A stretch of DNA of 64,000 bases from contig NC_014829.1 in assembly GCF_000177235.2 (NCBI RefSeq), forward strand, positions 3,720,001 to 3,784,000. The letters are read 5' to 3'. The DNA comes from Evansella cellulosilytica DSM 2522 (GTDB lineage Bacteria; Bacillota; Bacilli; Bacillales; Salisediminibacteriaceae). This document shows, in pieces, positions 17,058 through 25,235 of the stretch (position 1 is the first letter of the stretch; each line of letters opens with the position of its first letter). The position numbers and the translations under genes are program-made. The notes under the pieces are model-generated. The model worked only from the letters and a program-made list of their open reading frames with translations. It ran no database searches and was not told the DNA's origin.

Positions 17058-18425
17058 TTATTTTGGTAAATAATCTAATAATGCCGTTGCAATAGTGAAG
17101 TAAATGAGAAGACCTAAAATATCGTTTACTGTCGTAATAAAAGGTCCTGATGCAATAGCAGGATCAAGCTTTAATTTTGTAATAATGACTGGTACAACAG
17201 CACCAATAATAGTTGCCACGCTTAATGTAAGAAATAAAGATACACCTACGATAAATGCTAACAAGTAGCTGCCATATAAGAAAGGAACGACAATCATTAA
17301 TACTACCGCACAAATAATTCCTAGCATAACCCCTGTCCCAAATTCACGTTTAACTGTATGCAGCAAACCTTTTCTCTCAAAGGAACCTGTCGCTAATGAA
17401 CGAACCATTACCGCTAACGACTGTGTTCCAGTATTACCTGCAGAGTCCATAATTAACGGAATAAATACAGCAAGAAGGACAATTTCCTCTAACGTTTCTT
17501 CAAATGTTCCGATTACACCTGCAGTAATAAGCCCGAAGAACATCAACATAATAATCCAAGGCGAACGCTTTTTAGCTGCTGAAAAAGAACTAATATTAAC
17601 GTCGGTCGCACCCTTCGCTGCAGTGAATTCACCGAAATCTTCTTCAGCTTCTTCTTCGATGACATCCATCACATCGTCGACTGTAACGATACCAATGAGT
17701 TCATTCGTAGTCGTTACTACTGGAGCTGCTAGTAGGTCATAGTCTTTAATCATTTTTGCCACTTCTTCTTGATCTGTATGTGCCTCAACAGATACGACTT
17801 GTGAACTCATTAAATTTTCCACAGTTTCTGTTAAAGGCGAGATAATTAGATCACGTAAAGAAACAACACCGACAAGTTTATCTTTCATGTCTACGACGTA
17901 TAAGTAATAAATCGTCTCTGCCTCTGGACCTTGGCTTCGAAGGAAATCCATCACTTTCGCAGCTGTGTCCGTCGCCTTAATCGCAATAAACTCCTTCGTC
18001 ATTAATGCACCAGCAGATTCATCTGGATAAGAAAGTAGCTCGATGACTTCATCTGCTTCCTCTTTATCCATAGCTGCTAATATATCTTTTGCATGCGGTT
18101 CATTAATTTCACCTAGGAAGTCCGCGATGTCATCAGATTGCATGTAGTTGAACATTTCAGCAGCATAGTTTTTGTCTAGCTCCAAAATGACTTCCTTTTG
18201 TTCCTCTAACTCTAGACCTTGGAATATTTCCGCAAATTCCGTAGCTGACAAATATTCATAGAACATTGGTCGCTTATCTTTGTATAAGTCTTGGAATAGC
18301 TCCACCTGGTCGGTTGGATGTAGCTCAAGGAAATACTCTAAAAACTTTTCTTTATTTTTCACTTTTAGCGCATGAAAAATATTATTAAAATACTTTTCAC
18401 GTGCTTCATCATTTAATCTTGTCAT
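17058..18425 (-). CDS. mgtE: MgtE magnesium transporter (middle paralogue)
   Basis: 455 residues with the complete MgtE plan. The acidic N domain is at about 1-130, the CBS pair at about 135-255 (AGALMTKEFIAI, GIVTVDDVMDVIEEE), and the five-helix pore at about 285-455 with GNTGTQSLAVMVRS and IASGPFITTVNDILGLLIYF. The regulatory Asp/Glu positions of the CBS/N interface look preserved in character. A 273-bp gap separates it from the CBS-less gene upstream; that gap holds a weak hairpin (18655-18689) but no M-box, so its expression probably depends on read-through from M-box 2 or an unseen promoter. The ribosome binding site AGGAGG is close to the ATG. Confidence 0.95.
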   Translation of the reverse strand: MTRLNDEAREKYFNNIFHALKVKNKEKFLEYFLELHPTDQVELFQDLYKDKRPMFYEYLSATEFAEIFQGLELEEQKEVILELDKNYAAEMFNYMQSDDIADFLGEINEPHAKDILAAMDKEEADEVIELLSYPDESAGALMTKEFIAIKATDTAAKVMDFLRSQGPEAETIYYLYVVDMKDKLVGVVSLRDLIISPLTETVENLMSSQVVSVEAHTDQEEVAKMIKDYDLLAAPVVTTTNELIGIVTVDDVMDVIEEEAEEDFGEFTAAKGATDVNISSFSAAKKRSPWIIMLMFFGLITAGVIGTFEETLEEIVLLAVFIPLIMDSAGNTGTQSLAVMVRSLATGSFERKGLLHTVKREFGTGVMLGIICAVVLMIVVPFLYGSYLLAFIVGVSLFLTLSVATIIGAVVPVIITKLKLDPAIASGPFITTVNDILGLLIYFTIATALLDYLPK

Positions 18426-18698
18426 GTCCTTACCTCCTAGTACATATTGAGGTGCTATTTAAAAGTTGTGTTAAAACTAATAGGAATATACACCGTTTAT
18501 TTTAAATTTGTTTTCCCTGTTTATAGTGAAAGCAAACTGTCTATCTTGTATCAATAAAATTAATAAGAGTGAAGTATGAATACAATTGCACTCAAAAGAC
18601 AGTTCCTTTAGAAAATCTATAGTGGAATATAGTCGAATGCTCAACTTATATTGCGGCTTTCCCATTCAGCAAGAGTGAATGGAAAAGCCTATAAATCT

Positions 18699-19319
18699 TT
18701 ACATTAAGTGTGCTAATAATACTGAAGCTAAGCCAAAGTATATAAGAAGTCCTGTTACATCTTTAATTGTTGTAATAAATGGGTCAGAACCCGCAGCTTG
18801 GTCGAAACCGAGTTTTAATAGGATATACGGAATCAAAAAACCTAATGTCGTTGCAATAGTAACTGTAAAGAACAAGGAAAGCCCAACGACTACTCCTAAT
18901 TCAAAAATACCTTGCCACATGGTTGCAATGGCACAAGCAGCTACACCTAATGCAGCCCCCATGCTTAATCCAACTTTTATTTCTTTTACTAAATGCTTTT
19001 TCCAAGTATCAAACGTAATTTGTCCAAGTACAAACGCTCTAGTAAAAATAGAAGAAGACTGTGTACCCGCGTTTCCACCCATATCCATAATTACTGGTAT
19101 GAAAATAGCTAAAATAACAATAGCTTCTAGCGCCTCTTCAAAAGCACCAACGACAGCACCTGCAAGCATACCACCTATTAGTGTAATAATTAAAAACGGT
19201 AATCTTACTTTCCATATTTGAAAAATAGATCCGTTGACTAACACATCACTCTTTAAAACTTCTTTATCTTGATAATTCTCAAGCTCTTTCACTTTTAAAT
19301 CTGATTCTAATCTTGCCAT
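18699..19319 (-). CDS. CBS-less MgtE-like membrane-domain protein
   Basis: 206 residues, less than half of normal MgtE. A 30-residue acidic lead is followed directly by the five-helix pore domain (IPVIMDMGGNAGTQSSS near residues 80-96; the end carries SDPFITTIKDVTGLLIYF). The N domain and both CBS domains, which gate the canonical channel, are absent. The gene has its own start and ribosome binding site and sits downstream of M-box 2, so it is a designed short form rather than a fragment left by a frameshift. Upstream sequence contains no residual CBS coding. It could form homodimeric ungated pores or pair with a full-length MgtE subunit (inference). Confidence 0.88.
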   Translation of the reverse strand: MARLESDLKVKELENYQDKEVLKSDVLVNGSIFQIWKVRLPFLIITLIGGMLAGAVVGAFEEALEAIVILAIFIPVIMDMGGNAGTQSSSIFTRAFVLGQITFDTWKKHLVKEIKVGLSMGAALGVAACAIATMWQGIFELGVVVGLSLFFTVTIATTLGFLIPYILLKLGFDQAAGSDPFITTIKDVTGLLIYFGLASVLLAHLM

Positions 19320-19452
19320 TTTGATATCCTCCTCTGTGACATGAAATGGAGTTCATGCCTTTTTCTTCTGTTCTAAGATGTTTAAACAACAAACTGGGTT
19401 CAGGACTACTATCCAATCACACCACCCCCTCGAATATCATTATTTTGGGCTG

Positions 19453-19480
19453 AAAAAAAACACCTTCATGAATGAAGGTG
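19453..19480 (-). terminator. M-box 2 terminator
   Basis: CACCTTCATTCATGAAGGTG on the minus strand followed by T8. It is the expression-platform terminator between M-box 2 and the CBS-less mgtE gene. Confidence 0.88.
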
Positions 19481-19544
19481 TTTTACACAGCAAAACAAAG
19501 CATACCTGTTTGTACGTTTAAAAATAGACAGCACAAACAATCTA

Positions 19545-19702
19545 CCGATCCTCCATTCGTAGAGCTTTAGCACTGTGCGGCATAGGATAAATCCAGCTAC
19601 GTTAAGAACCACCTTATGTCGATGGTTCCTGTTGACCCATTGGCGTCTTTGGACATTTTTGGGCAGCAGCGTATCTCCAGCACAGGAGCCTCACCTAACG
19701 AG
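19545..19702 (-). promoter_or_regulatory. M-box (ykoK) Mg2+ riboswitch 2
   Basis: It has the same ordered landmarks as M-box 1 on the minus strand: CTCGTTAGGTGAGGCTCCTG, GCTGCTGCCCA, GACGCCAATGGGTCAACAGG, TAGCTGGATTTATCCTATG and CAGTGCTAAAGCTC. It is longer than M-box 1 in the linker before the terminator. It controls the CBS-less mgtE and possibly, by read-through, the MgtE gene that follows. Confidence 0.93.
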
Positions 19703-19722
19703 GTATTCAATTTCCAAAGCTA

Positions 19723-19751
19723 AATTTACAGGATGAGTCATTTATTGTCAA
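19723..19751 (-). promoter_or_regulatory. Promoter of M-box 2 transcript
   Basis: On the minus strand TTGACA (19746-19751), 17-bp spacer, TAAATT (19723-19728). It is ideally placed about 20 bp before the aptamer. Confidence 0.8.
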
Positions 19752-19909
19752 CACAAATTTTATTTTTCTAGGTGATATTTTAAGAAAACAGACTGTTATC
19801 CCACACTATAAAGCTTTCAAAAAAATTTTAATGGGCTGTTGGAGGGGTTACAACACTTTAGCTAGTATGTTATGCTGAAATCTTAGTTTTCTTTTAAGGC
19901 GGTATTTGT

Positions 19910-20620
19910 ATGCGTAATAAAAGTTTGATTTTAGTGATGATATCTTCATCAATTATATTTCTCTTTATAACTATGAACACAATATACAATGATGGTACAA
20001 GATTGGATGATGCTATTATAAATTGGAGTCATAATATTACCTCCCCATTTTTTGTAGAAGTACTACGCTTCCTCACCTATATTGGCTCTGGTGAATTTAT
20101 TATGATCTCATCAATCATTATATCTACCATTTTCCTGTTCCGAAAAGACTTGTACCATGCATTGTTTTTAATGTGTGTTACTGGTAGCGGAATTTTATTT
20201 AACTTTATTCTAAAAGTGGCTTTTCAAAGAGAGCGCCCTGGAGAAATGAGTTACATCGAAGTATTTGGATATTCATTCGAGCTAGCTTCCTATAGCTTTC
20301 CTAGCGGACACATGATGCGAACAGTATTGTTGTTTTCCTTTTTCATTTATTTCATTCACTCCTACTTTCTTAATAGAATCGTAAAAGTATCCCTTTATCT
20401 TCTTTCCATAACTATTACCTTAGGCGTTGGGGCTAGCAGAGTTGTATTAGGAGCACATTTCCCTTCTGACATTATCGCCGCTATTTTTATATCTATCACA
20501 TGGTTTATTTTATGTTATTTCAGTTTTAAAGCGATATTTTCTAAGAAAAACAAAAACGAGCATGGTAAAGCTCGTTTTTTGTTTTTCTTAGAAGCAGTGG
20601 AATTTCGCCGTAGCTCTTAA
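19910..20620 (+). CDS. PAP2-family membrane phosphatase
   Basis: 236 residues, about six membrane helices. All three phosphatase motifs are seen: KVAFQRERP (KX6RP) near residue 102, PSGH near 132 and SRVVLGAHFPSD (SRX5HX3D) near 187. The family dephosphorylates lipid or isoprenoid phosphates, such as undecaprenyl pyrophosphate or phosphatidylglycerol phosphate, at the outer face of the membrane. The ribosome binding site is AAGGCGG. The last 27 residues (from about SKKNKN) are encoded by palindromic repeat copy D, and the stop codon lies inside that repeat. The gene probably lost its original stop when the element inserted. The catalytic core is unaffected. Confidence 0.9.
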   Translation: MRNKSLILVMISSSIIFLFITMNTIYNDGTRLDDAIINWSHNITSPFFVEVLRFLTYIGSGEFIMISSIIISTIFLFRKDLYHALFLMCVTGSGILFNFILKVAFQRERPGEMSYIEVFGYSFELASYSFPSGHMMRTVLLFSFFIYFIHSYFLNRIVKVSLYLLSITITLGVGASRVVLGAHFPSDIIAAIFISITWFILCYFSFKAIFSKKNKNEHGKARFLFFLEAVEFRRSS

Positions 20621-20697
20621 TGTACTAGTGAGCGCTCTTCTCACTAGTACGCACGGCGATAAAATTACACTGCCTATTTTTACTTTCTTATCTTTTA
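20539..20697. repeat. Palindromic intergenic repeat, copy D (compensatory variant)
   Basis: The terminator hairpin TTCTAAGAAAAACAAAAA.../...TTTTTGTTTTTCTTAGAA (20539-20593) is followed by the long hairpin GCAGTG (20594) to CACTGC (20673). The arms differ from the other copies but remain paired: GCAGTG/CACTGC instead of GCGGTG/CACCGC, TCGCCGT/ACGGCGA instead of ATGCCAC/GTGGCAT, and GTACTAGTGAG/CTCACTAGTAC instead of GTAGTAGTGAG/CTCACTACTAC. Confidence 0.88.
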
Positions 20698-20743
20698 AGA
20701 AAAACAAAAAACGAGATTCGTAAAACTTTCCTTTAGTCTTGTC

Positions 20744-20832
20744 TTAGAAGTGGTGAAGAACTGATGCCACATGTCTTCAAAGTAGTAGTGAACGCTCTTC
20801 TCGCTACTACGCGTGGTATCATTTCCACCGCC
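20744..20832. repeat. Palindromic intergenic repeat, copy E
   Basis: GTGGTG...CACCGC outer arm, GATGCCAC/GTGGTATC middle arm and GTAGTAGTGA/TCGCTACTAC inner arm. Mismatches are mostly G-T type. The terminator hairpin in front (20700-20740) is degraded. It is directly in tandem with copy D. Confidence 0.85.
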
Positions 20833-20855
20833 AAATTTATACTTTCCTTTCCTTT

Positions 20856-20902
20856 AAAAAAGACGATTAACTAGATTAGGTAGCTAGTTAATCGTCTTTT
20901 TT
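20856..20902. terminator. Bidirectional terminator
   Basis: AGACGATTAACTAG (20861-20874) pairs with CTAGTTAATCGTCT (20884-20897), with an A5 run before and a T6 run after. It lies downstream of the PAP2 gene and repeats D and E. Confidence 0.85.
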
Positions 20903-21032
20903 GTTTGTGATGATTTGTGGATTTCAAAAGTAGTAGCCTCTTCTCGATACTGCAGGTGACGTAGTTTCTATGGGTAGCAGAGGAGGGTCAACTACCTTTA
21001 GATAGTTTTTTCTTTGTTTATGGGGAGATGAC

Positions 21033-21296
21033 ATGGCCCCATCTTACCTTCGCACACCTTTTTCTTTGCTCACGGGCAGATGGCAGACTCCCTTCTTACC
21101 TTCACTCTTCTTTTTGCTTGCTCACGGGCAGATGGCGACCTCCCATCTTACCTTCACACTCTTTTTTCTTTGCTCAAGGGCAGATGGCAGACTCCCATCT
21201 TACCTTCACACTCTTTTTTCTTTGCTCAAGGGCAGATGGCAGACTCCCATCTTACCTTCACACTCCTTTTTCTTTGCTCAAGGGCAGATGCCACCG
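21033..21296. repeat. 52-bp tandem repeat array, about 5 units
   Basis: CTCA(A/C)GGGCAGATGG recurs at 21069, 21121, 21173, 21225 and 21277, exactly 52 bp apart. Each unit carries AGATGG...CCATCT as an inverted repeat. The period is not a multiple of three, so one open frame opens all three frames; the overlapping ORFs here are artefacts. It lies between the convergent PAP2 and Gln-rich genes. Nothing else is seen in this gene-free stretch besides repeats D and E and the terminator. Confidence 0.95.
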
Positions 21297-21431
21297 CCAC
21301 CGCTTAACACTATCAACCTAAAAAGGGTTTGACTCATAAGGTATCAATTACCCCTTTGAGTCTAACCCTCATATTACATTTTTACATCCTCATAATTTAC
21401 AAAAAATGTTCATTATGTAGATACTTTTTAC

Positions 21432-21740
21432 TTACTGAAACTGGTTAGGATTATGATTTTGGTGCATTTGCTGCATTGGTTGGTGCATCTGTGATTGAGG
21501 TTGCATTTGTGATTGCATTTGGGTTAATCTTTCGTTTTCTTGAATAAGTTGTGTGCACATGTTTGCTAGCTGTTGTGCCTGTTGACTTGCCATACTTTCA
21601 TCACGGCTAATCTGCTGAAGTTGTTGAGTAATTTGATTTAGCTGTTGGGCATGCTGTTGCTCCATACGATGCATTTGCTGAAGCATATTTTGCACCTGTG
21701 TTGTCTTGTTGTTCATTGAATTCATTGGATTTTGATACAT
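21432..21740 (-). CDS. Small Gln/Met-rich hydrophilic protein
   Basis: 102 residues, very rich in Gln and Met with His and Asn. A long helical or coiled-coil section is at about 14-78 (QVQNMLQQMHRMEQQHAQQL), and the low-complexity tail QSQMQPQSQMHQPMQQMHQN follows. There is no signal or membrane segment. GGAGG precedes the ATG, and codon use and a proper start support a real gene. Such compositions occur among Bacillus spore-coat and spore-associated small proteins, but I cannot assign it. It is convergent with PAP2 across the 52-bp array. Confidence 0.72.
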   Translation of the reverse strand: MYQNPMNSMNNKTTQVQNMLQQMHRMEQQHAQQLNQITQQLQQISRDESMASQQAQQLANMCTQLIQENERLTQMQSQMQPQSQMHQPMQQMHQNHNPNQFQ

Positions 21741-21842
21741 GTTTTATTCCTCCAAGGTATTTTAAATTTTCGTACAAATTTAAAATAACCTTAAGAGTAA
21801 GAAAATATGTGAGAAAATGAATCTATCTTCAATGAAAATGTA

Positions 21843-22772
21843 TTATCCCCAATAAGTTTCTCCTAGTTTTAATACCATTTTGTTTTCACTAGATAAATTT
21901 AATCTTTCCCATTCTTTATTAAATCTTGCCAACGCCTCTGGCCCAGTATCATCGGCTAATCGATAGGCACCATAATGCATCGGAATAAATAGATTACCTT
22001 CTAGCTCAAGGAAAGCTTTTATCGCATCCTCTGGATTGATGTGAGATGGAGCCATAAACCATTCAGGCTCATAGGCACCAATAGGCATTAAAACGATATC
22101 AAGCGTAAATCGATTTGCAATTTCTTTGAATCCGGTAAAATACCCAGTATCTCCTACAAAATAAACAGACTTTTGAGATTTATTATCCTCTATAATCCAC
22201 CCGCCCCAATGAGAAGTGTTCATATCACGAAGTGACCTTCTCGTCCAATGCTGCGCAGGAACAAAGGAGAGCTTGATATTTTCATTTATTAAGAAGTCAT
22301 CCCACCAATTAGCTTCTTGGACATTTTTATAGCCTCTCCTTCTAAAAGCACTTCCGAGTCCAATCGGTACATAATAAGCAGGATTACCTTTCAGTTTTTT
22401 TATCGAACCAAAATCTAAATGATCGTAATGACCATGTGAAATAACTACGATATCGATTTCAGGTAAGTCATTGATGTCGATTCCAGGTTCTGTCATCCTT
22501 TTTTGAAAACCCATTCTCTTCGCCCAGACTGGGTCCGTTATAACATTAAGCCCATCCATTTGAATAAGGAACGTTGCATGTCCAATCCAAGTAATTGAAA
22601 ACTTATTTCTGTTATTTTGGAGTTCATCGATGTCCTTTGTATTTGCTAGACGTATATGCGTCGTTAAATCCTTCTTTTTCGCCTTTCTTTCCTTTGCCCA
22701 CCGTCGCATATCTTTAAATGATTTTTGATTTGAAATGTCATCTAAATTTTTATATCTCGTTCTTTTCAACAA
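21843..22772 (-). CDS. MBL-fold hydrolase, NAPE-PLD/UlaG-like
   Basis: 309 residues. The metallo-beta-lactamase motif SHGHYDHLD is at about 110-118, TWIGHATFLIQMDG lies at about 60, and later ligands appear as QHWTRR, VGDTGYFTG and the C-terminal PMHYGAYRL. This arrangement matches the NAPE-PLD-like branch (Zn-dependent, lipid or phosphodiester substrates in characterised members). No signal peptide, so cytoplasmic. It lies 24 bp after the kinase gene on the same strand and may be part of the same operon as the two-component system. The substrate is unknown. Confidence 0.87.
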   Translation of the reverse strand: MLKRTRYKNLDDISNQKSFKDMRRWAKERKAKKKDLTTHIRLANTKDIDELQNNRNKFSITWIGHATFLIQMDGLNVITDPVWAKRMGFQKRMTEPGIDINDLPEIDIVVISHGHYDHLDFGSIKKLKGNPAYYVPIGLGSAFRRRGYKNVQEANWWDDFLINENIKLSFVPAQHWTRRSLRDMNTSHWGGWIIEDNKSQKSVYFVGDTGYFTGFKEIANRFTLDIVLMPIGAYEPEWFMAPSHINPEDAIKAFLELEGNLFIPMHYGAYRLADDTGPEALARFNKEWERLNLSSENKMVLKLGETYWG

Positions 22773-22796
22773 TACTCACCCCATTACAACCCACAC

Positions 22797-24209
22797 TTAT
22801 TTAGCGTTTTTTGCTAACTTTAAAGTACATATAAATGTTGTTCCTTCTTTTACATCACTTTTTACATCGATTGTTGTCCCGTGTAAATCGATGATGTGCT
22901 TTACAATGGAGAGTCCGATTCCCGCTCCAGTTTTTTTAGAACGAGCCTTATCTTTTTTATAAAATCTCTCCCATATATATTTAAGGTCCTCTTCGTTAAT
23001 TCCAGGTCCATAATCGGTAATACTAACCTTCGCCACGTCGCTTTCCTTCTCAATATTAACTTCTATCTTACTATCCTCATGTGAAAACTGGAGTGCGTTT
23101 TGTAGCAAATTAATAAAAACTTGATCCATTCTATTTTCATCTGCATATACGAATACATCTTCTTCACAGTGAAGCTCTAATTCGACACGCCGTTTAGAAA
23201 GTGATGGTTCCATTTTCGCAATAATGAGCCTCAATTGTTCCGTTAAATTATATGTGTTCGGCTTTATATCTATTTGATTCGCTTCTAAGCGAGCCATATG
23301 AAGCAAATCTTCTACAAGATTCATGAGACGCTCTGTTTCATTTTTCATAATAGAAAAATATTTTGAATGCTCCTCCTTTGGAATAGTCCCATCTATTAAC
23401 GCACCTAAAAAACCTCGAATAGACGTTAAAGGTGAACGCAAATCGTGAGAAACGTTCGCAACAAAATCCTTTCTCATTTGATCAATACTTCCTAATTCCT
23501 CTGCCATATAATTCAGCGTTTCCCCTAGCTGCCCTACCTCATCCTTTGTCGCTATTTTTACTCGATGAGAGAAGTCGCCTTTCGCTAGTTGATAAGCACT
23601 ATGATTCATTTCAATTAGCGGAGAAGTTATTTTCCTAGATGTAAAATAAATGATGATCCCTGCTAAAAATAAGGCTACAAATATCGTAAAAAGAATAATA
23701 TTTCTTACTTTTTTTAGTTCTGTATCAAATTCATGAAAGACCATCACCATAGTATAGTTTTCACTTGTATTCGTTGGTAACTCAATCGGTGAGGATATCA
23801 CATATAAGATCTGATCCTCATATAAAAAACGTTCTGCATGAGTATCTCCTGTTAAGGGAAGGTGACTAGTATCAACATTCATATCATGTCTTTCTAAAAC
23901 TGACTTGTTATAAACAATATTTCCGTTATCGTCTACGATCGATATTGTTCTATCTCTTTGATTCATCGTAAGCTCTAAATAAGATGCAAACATTTCATCT
24001 TCCCAATTCTCTTCTTCCGCCATCTCGAAAAAATGAGTGACTTGCTCTTGCTGGTAATCATAAGTATTTTGATAACGGTGATACATTTCATTTTGTACTA
24101 AAAGGTGAAGAACGAGCCCGATAATGGTGAAGGAACTAAATAGTATAAATATATACGTGAAAAAAAGCTTAAAGAATATTCGCTTTTTCATTTTTTTAAA
24201 CAAGCTCAT
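22797..24209 (-). CDS. Sensor histidine kinase of second two-component system
   Basis: 470 residues. TM1 is at about 13-37, an extracytoplasmic sensor at 39-168, TM2 at about 170-190 and HAMP at about 190-243. HisKA has VSHDLRSPLTSIRGFLGA with His255. The ATPase boxes NLLQNALQFS, DYGPGI and GAGIGLSIVKHII are present. The kinase start overlaps the regulator stop by 14 bp, a tight coupling that makes them a cognate pair. The ligand is unknown; the neighbouring MBL hydrolase and downstream repeats give no decisive clue. Confidence 0.94.
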   Translation of the reverse strand: MSLFKKMKKRIFFKLFFTYIFILFSSFTIIGLVLHLLVQNEMYHRYQNTYDYQQEQVTHFFEMAEEENWEDEMFASYLELTMNQRDRTISIVDDNGNIVYNKSVLERHDMNVDTSHLPLTGDTHAERFLYEDQILYVISSPIELPTNTSENYTMVMVFHEFDTELKKVRNIILFTIFVALFLAGIIIYFTSRKITSPLIEMNHSAYQLAKGDFSHRVKIATKDEVGQLGETLNYMAEELGSIDQMRKDFVANVSHDLRSPLTSIRGFLGALIDGTIPKEEHSKYFSIMKNETERLMNLVEDLLHMARLEANQIDIKPNTYNLTEQLRLIIAKMEPSLSKRRVELELHCEEDVFVYADENRMDQVFINLLQNALQFSHEDSKIEVNIEKESDVAKVSITDYGPGINEEDLKYIWERFYKKDKARSKKTGAGIGLSIVKHIIDLHGTTIDVKSDVKEGTTFICTLKLAKNAK

Positions 24210-24891
24210 TCACCTCGAATTTATAACCTACTCCTCGTATTGTTTTTAGTGACCATTCCCCTGATCCTTCTCCAATTTTTTCACGAATCCGCTTTATATG
24301 AACGTCAATTGTACGAGGATCACCTTCATAATCATATCCCCACACTTCGTCCAACAGCTGCTGTCGTGTAAAAACATTATTTTTATGAGAGATTAAGAAA
24401 AATAATAATTCTAGCTCTTTAGGAGGTAAAACTATTTCTTTTTCCTCACGAAGTAGTGTGTATTCTCTTATGTTTATTTTTAATCCGAATAGTGCGATTT
24501 CCTCATTAGTACCAAAATATGGATTTGTCCGCCTCATGACTGCTTTCATTCTCGCCAACACTTCTTTAGGGTCAAATGGTTTTACGACATAGTCATCTGC
24601 CCCAAGCTCTAACCCCTTAATTTTGTCGTAGCTTTCTCCTTTACCAGTAATCATAATGACAGGAACATTGCGATCCTTCCTTATTTCCCGACATACTTCC
24701 CAACCATCTATTTTCGGTAGCATAATATCTAAAACAATGAAATCAGGCTGATGATCATAATAATCGATTAAACCTTTTTCACCGTCATGTGCAATTGTCA
24801 CTGCATAGCCTTCCTTTTCTAAATATAGCTTTAATAAATCGCAAATATTAGGGTCATCTTCTATTACCAATACGTTTATCGGCTGATTCAC
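24196..24891 (-). CDS. OmpR-family response regulator of second system
   Basis: 231 residues. Receiver domain with DD (12-13), phospho-acceptor Asp55 in FIVLDIMLP, Thr in MITGKG and Lys in VVKPFDP. The winged helix output domain contains LPPKELELLFFLI and RTIDVHIKRIREKI. Its promoter region carries an 11-bp-spaced direct repeat GTTCATG/GTTCATA (24963-24984) next to a TATAAT -10, the layout of OmpR/PhoP-type target sites. Autoregulation is therefore likely (inference). Confidence 0.94.
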   Translation of the reverse strand: MNQPINVLVIEDDPNICDLLKLYLEKEGYAVTIAHDGEKGLIDYYDHQPDFIVLDIMLPKIDGWEVCREIRKDRNVPVIMITGKGESYDKIKGLELGADDYVVKPFDPKEVLARMKAVMRRTNPYFGTNEEIALFGLKINIREYTLLREEKEIVLPPKELELLFFLISHKNNVFTRQQLLDEVWGYDYEGDPRTIDVHIKRIREKIGEGSGEWSLKTIRGVGYKFEVNELV

Positions 24892-24951
24892 AAGATTCCT
24901 TCCCCCTTAAACAAATGATCTTCAACATTATTTTACATACATTGACACTTT

Positions 24952-24984
24952 ATTATAGCAAGTGAATATGAACATGACATGAAC
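24952..24984 (-). promoter_or_regulatory. Promoter with 11-bp direct repeat, likely autoregulatory
   Basis: On the minus strand GTTCATGTCAT is followed at once by GTTCATATTCA (24984 to 24963), then TATAAT (24957-24952). Two half sites with an 11-bp period over the -35 region fit a PhoP/OmpR-type dimer site. Confidence 0.6.
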
Positions 24985-25157
24985 AAGCACTTGGTTGGTT
25001 GGTTGGAAACTCAATTCTAGATTTACTACGTTCAGTTAATGGTACCACTCCCGAATAAACTTTAAATCTTTTACTCTCACTACTTTGAGGGTAGGTGAAA
25101 TGAAGTTAACTTAGTTGCCGCTTCTAACTGTAAAATCCTCCCTTGCAAACTCCAAAA

Positions 25158-25202
25158 AGAGGATGCCTCATAAAGGAAAATTATCCTTTTGAGACATCCT
25201 CT
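25158..25202. terminator. Hairpin terminator
   Basis: AGAGGATGCCTCATAAAGGA pairs with TCCTTTTGAGACATCCTCT. It lies in the 511-bp stretch between the GH30 stop and the regulator promoter. Confidence 0.75.
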
Positions 25203-25235
25203 ATCACTACAATTATTCTACATTAAACGGTGAAT

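Noticed and set aside
18477-18665. 62-residue minus-strand ORF between two mgtE genes
   Set aside because: No ribosome binding site, odd composition, overlaps a hairpin region; treated as intergenic.
21028-21332. Three overlapping ORFs in all forward frames
   Set aside because: They are created by the 52-bp tandem repeat, whose period is 1 modulo 3; no ribosome binding site and no family similarity.
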